From assembly GCA_034401135.1 (NCBI GenBank), contig JAWZSP010000002.1:2294001-2358000 (forward strand): a DNA stretch of 64,000 nt. Reading direction: 5' to 3'. The stretch comes from Volutella citrinella (taxonomy: Eukaryota > Ascomycota > Sordariomycetes > Hypocreales > Nectriaceae). The notes below the pieces were generated by a model. The model had not been told where the DNA came from. It ran no database searches and worked only from the letters and a program-made list of their open reading frames with translations. This document shows positions 21,652 through 34,300 of the stretch, one piece after another. Each line of letters opens with the position of its first letter. Position 1 is the first letter of the stretch. The translations under genes were made by a program, and so were the position numbers.

Positions 21652-22101
21652 ATGAGCAACAACCATCGTGTCAACCAACATCTTCTCTCCCAATTGCAGA
21701 GCAGCCTCGTAGGATCAGTCGATAAGATGGTAAGCACCCTCTCCCCGCCAGCATTAGCGTCGGGCTTCTAGAGACTCCAGCCGCTCACAGCGATCCAGAA
21801 CAAAGACTCGTCCTTCACATTTGTGCACATGCACCGGCCGCGCGACGCGGACCTCTTTGACGACTTCTGCAAGGACAAGCTGCCGGACGACGAGATCTAC
21901 GTGCCGCCGCAGCACCAGCCCATCAACCCGGAGGACGAGGACGACGTGGTGCCGGACCAGCACGCCGCGTTTGGCATCCAGCGCGCCACCCAGAAGTCCA
22001 AGGAGCCGGCGTGGAAGGACCTGGGGCTCTCGGAGCTGATGAACAAGGGGCCGCCCAAGAACAACAAGTCGAACGGCGCTGGGCGGGCACTGCCGCGATG
22101 A
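21652..22101 (+). CDS. Small acidic hypothetical protein
   Basis: Not recognised. Two exons are inferred: 21652-21729 and 21799-22101, joined over a 69-nt intron with a canonical GTAAGC donor, a CTCAC branch and a CCAG acceptor. The protein has 126 aa: a short polar N-terminus (MSNNHRVNQHLLSQLQSS), then FTFVHMHRPRDADLFDDFCKDKLPDDEIYVPPQ, an acidic PEDEDDVVPD stretch, and a C-terminal KEPAWKDLGLSELMNKGPP motif with a basic end. It has no signal peptide or membrane segment. The clean splice signals and the codon-like composition of exon 2 support a real gene. A shorter start inside exon 2 (ATG at 21823, 92 aa) is possible. It lies 259 bp downstream of CAND1 on the same strand. Confidence 0.6.
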
Positions 22102-22424
22102 GACGGCTGGCGGGACGCGGTTCAGACTAGCCGCGCTTGCTCTTTTGTTTCTTGACGGGCGTTTGGAGTTGGGGAATTGCAAGCAGGGGAAACTCTTATT
22201 GTCTTAATACATGGCTTGTCCGTCTCTATCTTGGCCGAAGCAAACACACAAAATGACACCAGAAACGGGCTGTTGATTTCCATCCCAATCCATCACGGCC
22301 CTCGTCCATCTTCCCCAGCGTGCAGAGCCCAGGATGAGCAAACAAAACACTACCCTCAACTCCCAGAACTCCAGACGCAGAAGTAGCAGCAGCAGTAGTA
22401 GTAGTAGTATTATCCCCCGCCCTC
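22102..22424. other. Convergent 3' intergenic region with a trinucleotide run
   Basis: Between the 3' ends of the hypothetical gene and TRS31. It contains a CAG/TAG trinucleotide run at about 22382-22411 and otherwise nothing notable. Confidence 0.6.
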
Positions 22425-23175
22425 CTAGCTCTTGCCCAGGAAGCCCTCGCGCTCGACGACCTCGGGGCGGAACTTGACGAGGAAGACAGTCTTGCCGGGC
22501 CACATCTCGCCCTCGGCGACGGTGTGAGCAGTGACGCGGGCAGGGAAGTCTGCGCCGTCGCACACGCCCTCGACGACGCCGGCGACAAAGGCGGCGCAGT
22601 TAAGCTGGCTCATCTCCTTGGGCACGCTGATGTACTGGTTGACGAGGGGCTCGTTGTCGATGATCATGTACTCGTCGGGCGTCTCGGGGTTGGCCGACTT
22701 CTCGAGCCGGTCGGCCTGCCGCCCAAACAGGTGCTGCCACACGTTCTGCTTGATGAAGTGCAGCAGCGCGATGATGCTGAGCGGCCGGAGCTGCGTCCGC
22801 GGCGCCTCGCGGTACAGGAGCAGGTCGAGCAGCTTGAGGCCGATCGGGTGGCCCTGCAGGTTCAGTCTAGCGGGGGGGTAAAAGAGCCCGTCTTGTCAGC
22901 TTCTCGCGCGAAAAAAGGCCATGGCCGGCCGGCCGTTGCTTCTCCATTGTGCTTCTCCTGCCAAACACGTACCGCTGCTCGAGCTCCTGGATTCCCTTGA
23001 CACGCCGTTGCGCATACGTCACCATCTCCCCAAACAGGTACGCGAAGCTCGCCTGGCTCAGCTCGGCCGTCTTGGAGCGGTTCAGCGGGCGGTGGTAGAT
23101 GGTCTTGCCGCTGCTCGGGTATCGCAGCGCCGACTCCTTGCCGCCGGTCGTCGTGCTCGCTTCTAGGTTGGCCAT
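22425..23175 (-). CDS. TRS31: TRAPP complex subunit Trs31 (TRAPPC5, Bet3 family)
   Basis: Core subunit of the TRAPP complexes, which tether ER-to-Golgi vesicles and act as a GEF for Ypt1/Rab1. Two exons are inferred: 22973-23175 and 22425-22866, giving 214 aa. The intron of 106 nt has a GTACGT donor, a CTGAC branch and a CTAG acceptor. Exon 1 carries KTIYHRPLNRSKTAELSQASFAYLF and the EMVTYAQRRV helix. Exon 2 continues LNLQGHPIGLKLLDLLLYRE and holds the family core DEYMIIDNEPLV and MSQLNCAAFVAGVVEGV. The ATG at 23175 sits in a strong context (ACCATGGC). The frame stays open to about 23379 through a low-complexity AEAEA segment, so a longer N-terminus like that of yeast Trs31 is possible but less likely. 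Confidence 0.92.
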
Positions 23176-23820
23176 GGTTTCTGGTCGGCCCCGCAGGGCA
23201 TTCTCTGGGCCTCTGGCTTCGGCTTCGGCTTCGGCCTTTTGCGGCTGCTTTGCGGCAGGCTGTGGGCGGATTCGGGGTCGGCGTTCGACTTGCACGGTCG
23301 AGATGGAGCTGGTCGTGGTCGAGGTGGGCTTGGAGTTGCTTGGGAGAGTTGGACCGCACCGCTGCCCGCCACAGGTCAAGGTGTGGGGTTCAGGAGCTCA
23401 GCTCACCGACGGCCACCGGGGCTTCACCTTGGCGAAAGTGCAGGGTAGGGTAGACACAGCAAGGTGCAGTGTACGTTGAGTCCGCCAATTTAGTATACGT
23501 CTTTATTCTTCCATGTGCACTCTCCCTGTCTCCATGTTTTGACTATTGTTTCTTTTCTTAGCAAGCTCTTACAATTCCTCGCTCAAAAAAGCATGGAGAA
23601 GACCTAGGTAAGGACAACTACGAACGTGTTTTATCAATGTCTTGTGAGAGCACCAGGATTGGCACGCAAAACACGCATAGTATCTTTGATCATTTACTCA
23701 ACACATACATCTGCTGTGCAACTCCCTATGATGCCCAAGCCATTCGTGTTCGCAAGCTAAGACGCCTCATCCAACAGAGCCTGGTTTCCATCAACATATA
23801 GCGAATACCCTCTTCCAATC
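23176..23820. other. Intergenic, TRS31 leader and 3' end of the AAA ATPase
   Basis: The left 300 bp are GC-rich and in part open in the TRS31 frame, with a GCCGAA hexamer repeat on the minus strand. The right part is AT-richer and probably the 3' UTR of the next leftward gene. No further gene seen. Confidence 0.5.
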
Positions 23821-25892
23821 TCACTGCACAGTCACGACCTTGGACTTGGACTCCTTCTGCTTAATCGTGGCCTCTATCCACTGCGGCGCCTCGGAAAGCG
23901 CCTTGCGCGGCGTCTTCTTCCTCTTGAGCAGGAAGCCCTGGATCTGCGCGGGCGACAATATGTCCGACGGCACCAGCCGCCCAAACTCGTCGGCGATGTC
24001 GCGCAGCTCCTCGGCCGACATGTCCAGCTCCTTGTTGGACCCCGGCAGCAGCTTCTGCAGCGCCCTGCTGGTCTCAATCTTCTTCTGCTGCTCGGCGGCC
24101 GCTGGGCTTGCGGCACTAGACCCGATGACCTTGGGCTGCTGCAGCCGCGCTGTCTCGTACATCCGGTGGAAGAGCTCACCGGCCTGCACGCTCGATGCGT
24201 TGCGGAAGCCGACCTGCACATCGACACGGCCGGGGCGGATCAGAGCTTCGTCGAGGGACTCGGGCTTGTTGGTTGTCATGATGAGAATGCGGCCTTCGTG
24301 GGAGGCCACGCCGTCGATTGCGTTGAGTAGTCCCGAGAGCGAGATGGTCTCGACTGCGATTACTTTTCCACCTGGCAAGGTCCGCTCCACTTGTCTGCTC
24401 CGTTTTCTCCGTCTTCTCTTCTTCTTCTTCTTGCTGGATGCGTTGTCCTCGGAGCTGGAGCTAGAGTCGGAAGAGCTGTCATCGGACTCGTCACTTGCCA
24501 CTTCCTTCTTACTCTTCTTTTTGTTCTTGCTTGTTCCGTTGATGATAGGCTTCTCCTCCTCCTTTTTTTCGACTTCTTTTTCTTCCTCCCGATCCTCGGG
24601 CTCCGGATCGGGGGCACGGCGGAGGCCTGCCGTGTCAATATCCTCGAGGAGGACAATGCAGCGTCTCGGTAGCCTCGTGAAGAGCACCGCTAGCTCCTCT
24701 TCGGTGATGTTGGAGTCCTGGAGGCTGATGACATAGATGTCGATGCCGAACACTCCGGCCAGTGCAAAGGAGAAACTCGTCTTTCCTGTCCCCGGGGGCC
24801 CGTGGAAGAGATAGCCGCGTCGCAGGGGAATGCCTCGAGCGGCGTACCAGTGAGGGGTAGCGGGATGGAGGTACTCGTTGACATCTCGTAGAATCTCGTG
24901 CTTTTCCTTATGGTCAAGGACAACGGTGCTCATTGGGCGGACAGGTCGCCTTGCAACCTGCTGCCAGTTTCCTGCGTCTCGCTGCCCGTCCTTGCCTCGG
25001 GGTCGGTAGATGCTGGTTTTCTGGCGGGTATCGTGGTAATACGCCAGCTTTGCGTCCGATAGGAGGACTTTGATGGGATCTTGAAGAAGCGGGTCAGCAT
25101 TTATCCTCGACGAGATCCTCATTGGAACCCCTTTACCTATGGAGAGGCCGAAACAGGAGATTCGAATTTCCTCTAGGTCCTTCATGGCACCCCATCCTCT
25201 AGTGTTCATGAATGACTCCTTCTTTCGGTTGAATCGAAAATAGTTGCCATTGTGCCAGAAGCCGGTGGTTCCCATGGCGGGCACGTAGCGTGGATTCTAC
25301 GATTTGCGATTCACGTGTGAGCGAGATGGCAGGGACGACGCTCGGCATATGGAGGTTCACTTACAGACTTGGCTGCCTGATTGGAAAAATTGAGATAGCG
25401 AGGCCCCTTGTCATGATCCTCGACGGCTGTGAGCAGCAAGGCGTTTGCCATATCCTCCTCCTCCTCCCAGGCGCTTCGCCACACGGTCTGGGCCATGAGG
25501 GAGCGATTATTGGCGATGCTCTTTTTTTCGGAAAGGAACTTCATGAGTTGCAGGTAGATGTGGTCATCCTCGCTGACGTACATGGAAGACATGAGATAGC
25601 GGCTTATGAGTGACTTGATGATTTCGTAGACCTGGTTGAAGATCTTGGAGAGGCCCCAGAGGAAACCAAGGAGGGCCAACAACACGGAGGGGTCCAGGCC
25701 GAACTGGGTGCCCAACAGACGATAGACGAACATTACAAGCTGCATGGGAGGCGAGGCCTGGCTAGCCGAGGTGAGGAGGGTGTCTAGAATGCCTGGCGGC
25801 AGGTTGACGCTGCCGTTGGAGGAGGCATTGGCGACAGCCTCTTGCATCAGCTGGGGCAGGCCTATCCTCCCCAGCTTGGTCAAGGCCTCCAT
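23821..25892 (-). CDS. BCS1-like AAA ATPase with a charged insertion
   Basis: Membrane-anchored AAA+ ATPase of the Bcs1 subfamily (the founding member inserts the Rieske protein in mitochondrial complex III). This longer fungal paralogue probably has another, unknown client. Two exons: 25365-25892 and 23821-25296, 667 aa. A hydrophobic helix (about residues 66-85) lies near the N-terminus, followed by the BCS1_N domain (SEDDHIYLQLMKFLSEKK, NGNYFRFNRKKES). The AAA module has Walker A GPPGTGKTS (342-350), Walker B CIVLLEDIDTAG (389-400) and TTNKPESLDEALIRPGRVD with the arginine finger region. Between Walker B and the next core element (SLSGLLNAIDG) sits an insertion of roughly 90 residues rich in E, K and S, ending in a K/R run. 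Typical Bcs1 proteins of about 450 aa lack this insertion. Confidence 0.9.
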
Positions 25893-28651
25893 TTGGATAA
25901 CGGCGCCTCTCTGAGAACAAACCTGTGAGGAATACCGGAAGGCGAGGTTGCGAGCGCCAAGTGATGAGCGACAGACGATGGTTGAGAAGACATGACATTT
26001 GGGGGGGGAGGGGAGGGTTCCTATTTATACTGATATAAGTTGTCCAGCGTGCGTGAATCAGAGGAAACCACCAGCAGCAGGACGAATTGAGAAATACGCA
26101 CGCATACGTACACACGCATTCGCTAGATGCTTGCTGCTGCTTCTGCTTCTGCTGACCTCTGCTTGTGGCACACCCCCCTCCCCGCCTCCCCCCCTCCCAA
26201 GCAAGTCGGTTGGCCTCACTTCAAAGAAGTGGGCATGTTTGGCTGGACCAAACATGATGCAACTAACCTGGGTGACATGCAGCCAGCAGCTGGCCAGGCA
26301 CAACCCGCCAGGCAGGCCAGGCAGGGACGAGGCAAGGCAGGCCGGTTACGTCTAAGGCAGCGCGCAAGGCGAGAAAGTGGATGGTAGGTGCTGCGCGTGT
26401 GAACAGAATAGGGCGCATGTAATACCTGTCGGAGCTGACCTGATTGATGATTAAATGCTGAACGCTGGATGGTGGACGGGGAGAGGTGTGAGAGGTGGGA
26501 ATACGACTAGGGTTTTGGGCAAGCAGTGGCAGCTGGTACAGTGGTAGCACAGTGCCTTCCTTTGCTGCAATCGATGCTGGACAGACATGGCCAACACTAC
26601 ACCATTGATACATCAGATCAGCCTCTTTATTCCGACAGCATGACAAGGCATGGGCATTCGGCTGTATTGTGTGTCGCTCCGAAGAATCCATTGACACTGC
26701 CGCACAAAAGCCACCGTCCCGACAATCCGGACAAGGCTCCAACGCAGCCATGCTGCCATTGTCTCAACACCCTCTGTCACGTCACGTCCCGTCCCCATGT
26801 CACTGCAGTCGCTGCAGTGACTGAGGTGCGTGCACTATTACCCCGCGGTTGTACTGCCCGTCATTCGCCTGGGCCTGGCGTCGGGTTTCTTCTGGCATCA
26901 ACTCGTTCGTTACACACCGGAGCGACCGGTGTAAGCCGTCTACACGCGTGACACTGGATACCAATGCAGGCCAATGGGGATGCATTCGCCGCTGTACAGT
27001 CCCCATCATCGCATCAGTTCCAGATTACTGCCAGACGACATGCCCCGCGCCGCGTAGAGCAGGCGCTGCCTAAGGTACTGTACCGGTACCATCATGGATA
27101 GCAATGGAATACATGCGGCTCTGCTTTGGGCGCGCACCACGATGGAAGACGTCGGACTGTACATACACTAAATGCCTTGCAGCCTAAAACGGCGGGGTGG
27201 ATGAGGAGCGAGTGCTGGGCGCCCTTACAGCGAGGTGCGTACTGACGGGAGCAAGGGGGGAGGGGCGATAATTGATTGACATGGAGGGAAGGCGCCGCTC
27301 GCGGGGTCTTACTGCACCGTCGGGTGGCGGTGATAATGGGCCGTCTGTTGAGACGAGGCATCCACTGACGAAGCAGGCCGACGCACCCCCAGGAGCCTGC
27401 TGCTTGCCAATGGCTGCTGCTGCCTAAGGTAAGTATTTTGGTTTGCGTCGACAATTCGCGCCAGAGAGCTTCAGTCGAGCCCCGTCTGTCAGATTGATGG
27501 AGCGCGACTAGACGCCCTTTTGCCACCTTTGACGTCTCTTCTTCATACACAGGCTGCCGACGGTTGCGTGTTTGTCGATGAGTCAACGATAGGGCAGTGC
27601 GAGAAGCAGCATCCACTGACGGCGGACGGGAGGCGAACTGTCCATATCTGACGGGGGTGGACGACGGCATGGCGGGGTTGATGGCAACCATCTCATTGAT
27701 TCGCAACGGCCATCTCGAAAAAGTGCACATACTCACACAAACTCACGCACACACGCGCACTCTCTTTCCCTGTCTCATGCCGTCTACATGCAAGGATCCG
27801 ACCTGTCACAAACCCATAGATCCGGTAGACCAGTCATATTTTCACCGTTTGGGCCTTGACAGCAGCTGGCCTGACTGGCATGTGGTGGTCTTGTTGTATC
27901 CGTATGGTCGTGGTGTAAGCCATGACACTGTTCAGGCAAGACGGAACACAGCCAGCCGCCCACTTTGGCATCAGGAAGAAGCCTGCAGCATTCAACTGTG
28001 GAGAGTCCAGCGGCTCGTCGTGCCTCTCACCCACGGACAAGGCAAATCAGGACCAGGCCGCCAGCATAAACGGTGAATACGACCCCCCTCCCTCCGGCGT
28101 GAATCAATTGTCTCGTATACTTCAGCCCTGTAGACCGCCGCGCCAGGGGGAGACTGACATGGGGTCCGAAACTGCACATGGCCTCTGCTGCGATTGGCTC
28201 CTTCGTCGGTCGACACCTAGACGGACTCTGCACAACATCAAACTGCGATGCGAACCATTGGAAATTGACACTTGACACATCTGACTGACCAGGCGCCTTG
28301 TGCACGCAAGGCAGCCGTGGCGTTACTGTTCGTGGGCGCCAGTGCATGATCGAGCAAGACTCTCGCTCTTGGTGTCGACTTACACATGCACATGGGGCAC
28401 GCCGTAGGCAGATTCTACCTCACGACCCATGTCTTGACCGCTGCCAATTCCGTCGTATTCCGCAAGCATCGTATATGCCTTGAATCTATCATCTACTCTA
28501 TGTGCACATATCCCGCAGCAGCGACAGACCGCATCTCCGGCGTCGTCCCCAAGCACACCGCACCTCACCACACCCATCTAACTCCTCTGCCTCGTGCTCC
28601 CTGACCCGCTGTTCAGTTCGGCCTAGATGCTGCCGTATTGCTGGTCTTCCC
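25893..28651. other. GC-rich intergenic region
   Basis: No convincing gene in 2.7 kb. Seen: trinucleotide-like CTG/CTT tract near 26126-26160, GGTACC-containing palindromic bases near 27075-27092, a CA-rich run at 27731-27760, and a CTAAGGTA-like word near 27424. Probably the promoter of the leftward ATPase gene and the 3' flank of the SEC14-like gene. Confidence 0.5.
27731..27760. repeat. CA-rich microsatellite
   Basis: Imperfect run of CA/CACGCA units in noncoding DNA. Confidence 0.6.
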
Positions 28652-29708
28652 CTAGGCCGTGGCAGTCGGGTCAAACTGGAAGCCCGTGACGCTCATGTTG
28701 GTGCCGCCGGTGAGGAACTCCTCCAGTTCGCCAACCTCCTTGCCGGCGGCCGTCCACCGGCGCATGCGCTCCTCTCGCTTCTGGCGGCACATGTCGTTGA
28801 GGGCCGGCCAGTACGTCTCGTGGTCGTACTCAAAGTCCATGTCGCCGCCCCAGTCGAGGCTCCACAGCTGCTCCGGCGGCACGTACTGCTTCATGTCCTC
28901 GTTGAACTTGAGCTTGTCGCGCGTCACGGGGTCGATGAAGGGCGTGATGATCTTGAAGAAGCCCCAGACGATCCACGGCACTGCACCACGGGTCAGCGTT
29001 GTTCCCTCGAGCAAAAGGTGAGCAAAAACGGGAGGGGGAAAGCCTACCGTTGATAATGAGAGCCTTGCCCAGCCGCTCCGGGTAGTGGTTCTGCAGGATG
29101 TGCAGCACCTCGCGGGCCGTCGACACGGGCACGCTCGTGTTCTTGCGCTCCTTTGTGGGCTTGAAGTTGATGAGCAGGCTCAGCGTCTCGACGTTGGGCG
29201 GCATCATGTCGACGACGCGCTCCACCATGTAGAACAGGTGGTTGATCTGGCGCGGGCTGGCGTCCGTGTTCTGGCGCGCCGGCGTCAGGTACTGGCACGG
29301 CCGGCCCTGGCGGTCGAAGCCGACAATCATCTGCTTGCCCGTCTCCTGCTCGGGCGAGATGTACTCGGGCGTGAAGCCCGCCAGCCCGTACTCGCGCCGC
29401 CAGGCCAGCGTCGCGTGCAGCCGCTTGGCCGACTCGTCCACGTTCCACTTGGTCGCCCGGAGGTACCGCAGCAGGCAGTCCTTGGTGAGCCACGCGCGCT
29501 CAGCGTCCGTCACGGCGCCCGACTTGTCCGCGTGCTCCTTCTCGTCGCACTGGACCTCGCTGATGGCCTTGGCCTTGTCCAGCAGCGCCTCGTACTTGGT
29601 CTGCTGCTCCTCTGTCAGCTCCGCCTTGGCCGCCGGCTTGCAATCGGCCAGGGGAGCCTCGAGCGGTGTCTTGCGAGGCGCCGCCGTCTCGTCGGATGCG
29701 CTGGCCAT
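28652..29708 (-). CDS. SEC14-like CRAL-TRIO lipid transfer protein
   Basis: Cytosolic phosphatidylinositol/lipid transfer protein of 329 aa. Two exons are inferred: 29048-29708 and 28652-28980, with a 67-nt intron (GTAGGC donor, GCTGAC branch, GTGCAG acceptor). The junction rebuilds [27 protein letters not shown], the conserved helix-loop of Sec14 folds. The CRAL-TRIO N-terminal helices show WLTKDCLLRYLRATKWNVDESAKRL. The lipid-binding domain begins at KQMIVGFDRQGRPCQYL. The N-terminal 60 residues are charged and alanine-rich; the C-terminal tail is about 70 residues. Fungal homologues include the Pdr16/Sfh group, but the exact subclass is not decided. The ATG at 29708 has a normal context and the upstream leader contains a CACACCC repeat. 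Confidence 0.9.
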
Positions 29709-31350
29709 GATTGTCGTGTCGTTGAGCTTCTGTCAATATGTTGATGAGCCTCACTTTCACACTCACACACCCACACCCACACCCACACCGCCGCTCTAAC
29801 GAGCTATGCCTGGTCGGGATGTGCTAGGCTGCGGCTCGCTCGCTCACTCTCACTTACCAAAGTCCGTCCGTAAAGCTGACAGATGTGCGGGGGATCAGGG
29901 CAGCTAGGCTTTGACCGACAATATTTTCTTTATCAAACACTGCGATGCCAGGAGCGAATTCCACACGGCACACAGCACTCTGGAAACTGGGCCTAGTTCA
30001 ATGGCTCAGGAAGCCGGCCGTTGGTTGGGTGAATCCGACCGATCGGATAGGAGAAGTAATTACGAGTACGACGACTAATAAAACGGCGCCGTCTGGTCCC
30101 CTTAGCACATTTTCCAGCGCCGCCTTCACTGTCCTGTCGGGTCCACCCAGCCCAAGATCTTCCGATGGGGGAAGTCCAATTCCCGGCCTTGGCGCAGTGG
30201 TGCGACCCCGCCGCTACAGGGCATTTGGAGGGGACTCTACAGGGGACAGCTGCCGTGATAGGCTGCCCACTGTCCCAACTTCCAGGGGCCCCATGCCCGT
30301 CGCTCCCGCAACCCAATTCCCTGAACCGCACCGTCGAGCAGTTTCCATCAGGCGAGATGCATGTAAGATCTATTGTTGGCGCCACAATGGGATGCATTCT
30401 ATTGCACCCACTCCCTGGGCAACTTGCTGCGATCGGGGAGGCCTAACTAAATGGTCTCGGGCGTTGTGTCGCCTTGGGCAGCAGCATCGATAAGCGGGCA
30501 GTTGCTCTTTGAACAGCCCAGCGCCCTCCCTTTTGCTATCAAGCGGGCTTATCCCTGTTCCAAAGGCCTTCTGCTGATATGCCACCACCCTTGAACCCCA
30601 GGCAGGGGTTATTAGCTGTCAAGGGAAGGTTCCTCACTTCCCATCATAAAGAGCCCAGGGGTAATGTCTACCTTGGTGTCAGCCCTGCGACTAATTCTAG
30701 ATTGCTTCCGGATCGACTCTATTTTTACTAAATCTGCTCAGATTTCAATTGGACTGAGCGTCGGCTTGTTCGTTCGTTCTGACCACAAGATCATGCGGCG
30801 GGCTGTTGTCCCGATGCTACCTATCCACATCTTCGCCCTCCCTCTCAAGTCTCCAGTAACATAGCCTTCTTAGCCCGAGCCACCAGCTGGGCTGTTTATA
30901 AAAGTTTGAACCCTGTCTATTTTCATGATACCCCAATGCCCTCAGCTCCAAGCCTCATGCGCGCTGGCCATGTCTAAACAAGACATCAAAAGAACAGGAA
31001 TGGAGAAAAAGTGGAAGACACAACCACAAAAACAAGCAAAGAAAATCGTCTATGATTGGGATTCGCCTTTGAGGGCACCATTGAGCTTCGGCGGGAGCCA
31101 TGCTGCGGTGTCTTGGCCAGATTGTTCCGACTCGTATATGTGCCTGTTTTTCGGCCTTTGGATCAGGTCATACACACCGGCAGCAACGCAAACCGATGGG
31201 GCCTGAACTCTTGCTTGGCCAATTTTAAGCTCTTTCCTTTGCTAGTCGTTTGCTCGTTTCACTATCGAAGCCGCATGTGTCCATCAGATAGAGCAGCCTA
31301 TAAGTATTGATTAGTCCATTATTCCAAGCTGCTGGTGCCAATGTTTTTGC
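29709..31350. other. Intergenic region
   Basis: Begins with the SEC14-like gene's leader, including the CACACC repeat. The rest holds only short overlapping open frames. No gene or RNA seen. A GGGTTCAAACT on the minus strand near 30910 resembles a tRNA B-box but no tRNA fold fits. Confidence 0.5.
29761..29790. repeat. CACACC repeat
   Basis: Short (CACACC)-like tandem repeat just upstream of the SEC14-like gene, probably within its promoter or leader. Confidence 0.7.
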
Positions 31351-34300
31351 TCACTTGTCCTCGTCCATATGTTGCTGTCGCATTTTCTCAAAGGATTGCT
31401 GGCTCTCCATCCATGCCACCGTCCTGGCCCGCTGGTCTACCTTTTTGACCCAGAGGTTGAAGGATCCAGTGACGGGTCGATGGTCGCTCACTCTGACCTC
31501 GTGTCTCTGGTAGTCTAGCTGCTCGATCCTGCCGCGGCCTCGGTAAAGCAGACGATCGCACCACGCTGGGCTTCGCCGCTTCTCACTGGTGTCGTAGTTA
31601 TCCGTGCCCACGTCATACTTATAAGTTGGAGCAAACGTAATGGGCAGCTCATCGAATGCGCGAAGCTTGAAGGTCGGGTTGCGGCGGCGGGCCACCAAGA
31701 GCTGGTCACGCTCGAGCAGCTTGCTTAGATTGTTCTGCTTCACTGCTGTCACTACCGTGTCGCGTGACATGGTGTCAATGCGGTAGTTCAAATCACCATT
31801 GATGATGCAGAGTTCATGGTCCAAGATCAGCCCGCCATCTCCCCCGCCGACATAGGCGTCGATCCGGGTGTCAGAATCCTTCTCAGTCGGGAACAGATTC
31901 GCTTCCAGAATGGCGGCGATATCGCTGTGTCGAGCATTCGCCTGTGACTGACCAGCAGCCAAGTGACAGTTGACCAGACAAATCGACGAGTCGTCAACCC
32001 GGAATCGCACCGCCACTGCTCCTTTGTTCCCGTGTAGACCCCCCATGCCGCGCTTCACTTCCGCGCCGCTCAAGTTTCGAATCCGGTCACGTAGTGATGA
32101 CTTGACAAAGACGCATGTGAACAACCCAACCATCGGTGCTGTGTGAAGCAGATGATACAAGTTATCCGCTGGCATGTAGTCGTCTAATGTTTTCATGAGG
32201 AAATCTCTCCAGTCCCGGTATTGGTGGCTCATGCGTTCCTGGTCGGTCCCCTCTACCTTCTTCTTGACTTTGAGGAATCGCTTGGCAGTTGCCTTCTTAT
32301 CCTCCAGGTCAACTAGTTCCTGGAATCCAAATACAAGGATATCAGGAGACCCGCTCGATTGAACAAGATTCTGAAAGAAAGTCGCATCGCCACCTGAGTG
32401 GCGTAGGCTGCTCGGGGTCGAGGCTCCAGCGTTCCATGTAAAGAATAGCGCCTTGATCTGCTCAAAGCTGCAGTACTGTGTATCTTTCGACTTCATCGAT
32501 TCCTCGAGCCAGTCGTCCTGGAGAAGGCCATCCCACACTTTGATTTTGTTGTCCGCACCCAGAGAAAGGACTTGCAAGCGATCCAAAAAGTAAGGGCTTG
32601 CGGAATCTGATAGCATTCGCACCACGGGATTCTCGTGCGCGCGCCATTCTTTCTTTAGGATCCAGGGCTCGCCCTCCACATCGTACACACAAATGTTACC
32701 AGTATTGTATGCCGCCCATATATAATTTCCTGCGTTCACTAGGGCGTTGATTTTGAAAGTGCTGACGTTCAGCATGCCCACACAAGAATAGTCGCTGGTT
32801 GAGTAGATCGAGACTTTTCCGTCAACATGGCCGAAGAAAATCTTGCCGGGCTGGGACTGGACAAGCGTGCCAGAGGTCACTTCGCCTGCGTTTTCCGAGA
32901 TCAACGGTCGGACGAGAACCTGGAACTGGGCTCGACCATCTGCCGACGGCGCAAACACACGAATCTCTTTCCCTGTAGCATGCCACAGTTGATCACCCTC
33001 CACTATCGAAAAGGTGTGATTTCGGGGCACCTTATAGCTCTGTGTCGGGCTGCCAGAGATATTTGCGACCGAGTTGCTGTCCGGGCCCCAGACAAGAAGA
33101 CCACCGGCCTCGTCAAGCGTCCACAGCTCATTGAAATGTCGGTATATCTTGATGACTTCGGCTCGTCCATGAACATTGACTTTCCCAGGGGTAATGCCGT
33201 GGGTCGCAATATCCACCTCCATTAGCTCACCCCCATTAGTACCAATCCAGAGCTTCTTGCCTTCCTCTCGCGGATCTGCAGCTGGTTTGAAGGCAACGGC
33301 TGTCGCCTTGACTCCCTCGGTGTGGGCTAAGCTCATGATAACCTCACCTTCAAGAAGGCTCCAGACCCGAGTCATCTGCCCACTTGCGCAAACATATTCT
33401 CCACATACGTCAAACACTTTAGCATCGTATTTGGTAGACAGTTCCCACGTGCCATGCTTGCTGAATGGGGGTCGTCGATTGGTATTGGATGCATCCGGGT
33501 ATGTGGTGAAATGATTCACCGGTTCGGTTTTTGGAGCAGCAATCTTCGTCGATCCTATCGAAGATTGAATTGGCTTGGAAGCGGTGGGTGTGGGGGTGAG
33601 GGTGACAGGCGTAGCAGGTGGTCGGAACTCTGCTGCTGGCTTTTCGGAAGCCCTATCAACAGTCATGGACCTGTTATGCGTCCGAGTGGGGGGGATTAGC
33701 TGTTGCTGTGAATGTTGCTGAGTGGTTGGCGTTGAGACAACTCGTTTCGGCGGCGCCTGCGTGATGGGTGAGTCCAAGGGTTGTTGAACTGACGTCTTGA
33801 CCGTGGACGTGATTCCTGTTCGAATAGGGCGCGGAGGCGGCTTCATGCTGTTGTTGTTACTAATTGGCGGCCGGGGTGGGATGTCAAAGGTTGGTGGTCT
33901 GGTGGGCAGAGCAGGGCGTTGCTCGTCGGCGACCTGGCTAGCATTCCGATCTTTCGAGGGACCAACCAAGTCGGGTTCCTTCCTTCGGTTGGCCAGGGTA
34001 TGGTGTACCGGCGGGGCGTCAAATCCGAAAACAACGGAACGAGGTCGGCTTGATGCATCTGCGTGTGGCTGTGGCCGGGGCCTGGTAGGGAGTTGAGGAG
34101 GTGCTTCACCGGATGAATCCAGACTACTCGGGGGACTGTTGAAGGGAGATGTTTCTTGGGAAATATCGCCCTTGCGAACTACTGATGATTGCGCATCAAG
34201 GGAGAACGATTTCGAAGCTGGGATCAAAGGCTTCTCGCCCCGAGGGGTCGGAGCTGGGGGAGGAACTTTCACGTCTCTTTCTCGTCTGAGCTCCGCTGAA

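Noticed and set aside
30905..30915. GGGTTCAAACT on the minus strand as a possible tRNA B-box
   Set aside because: No A-box, no acceptor-stem pairing.
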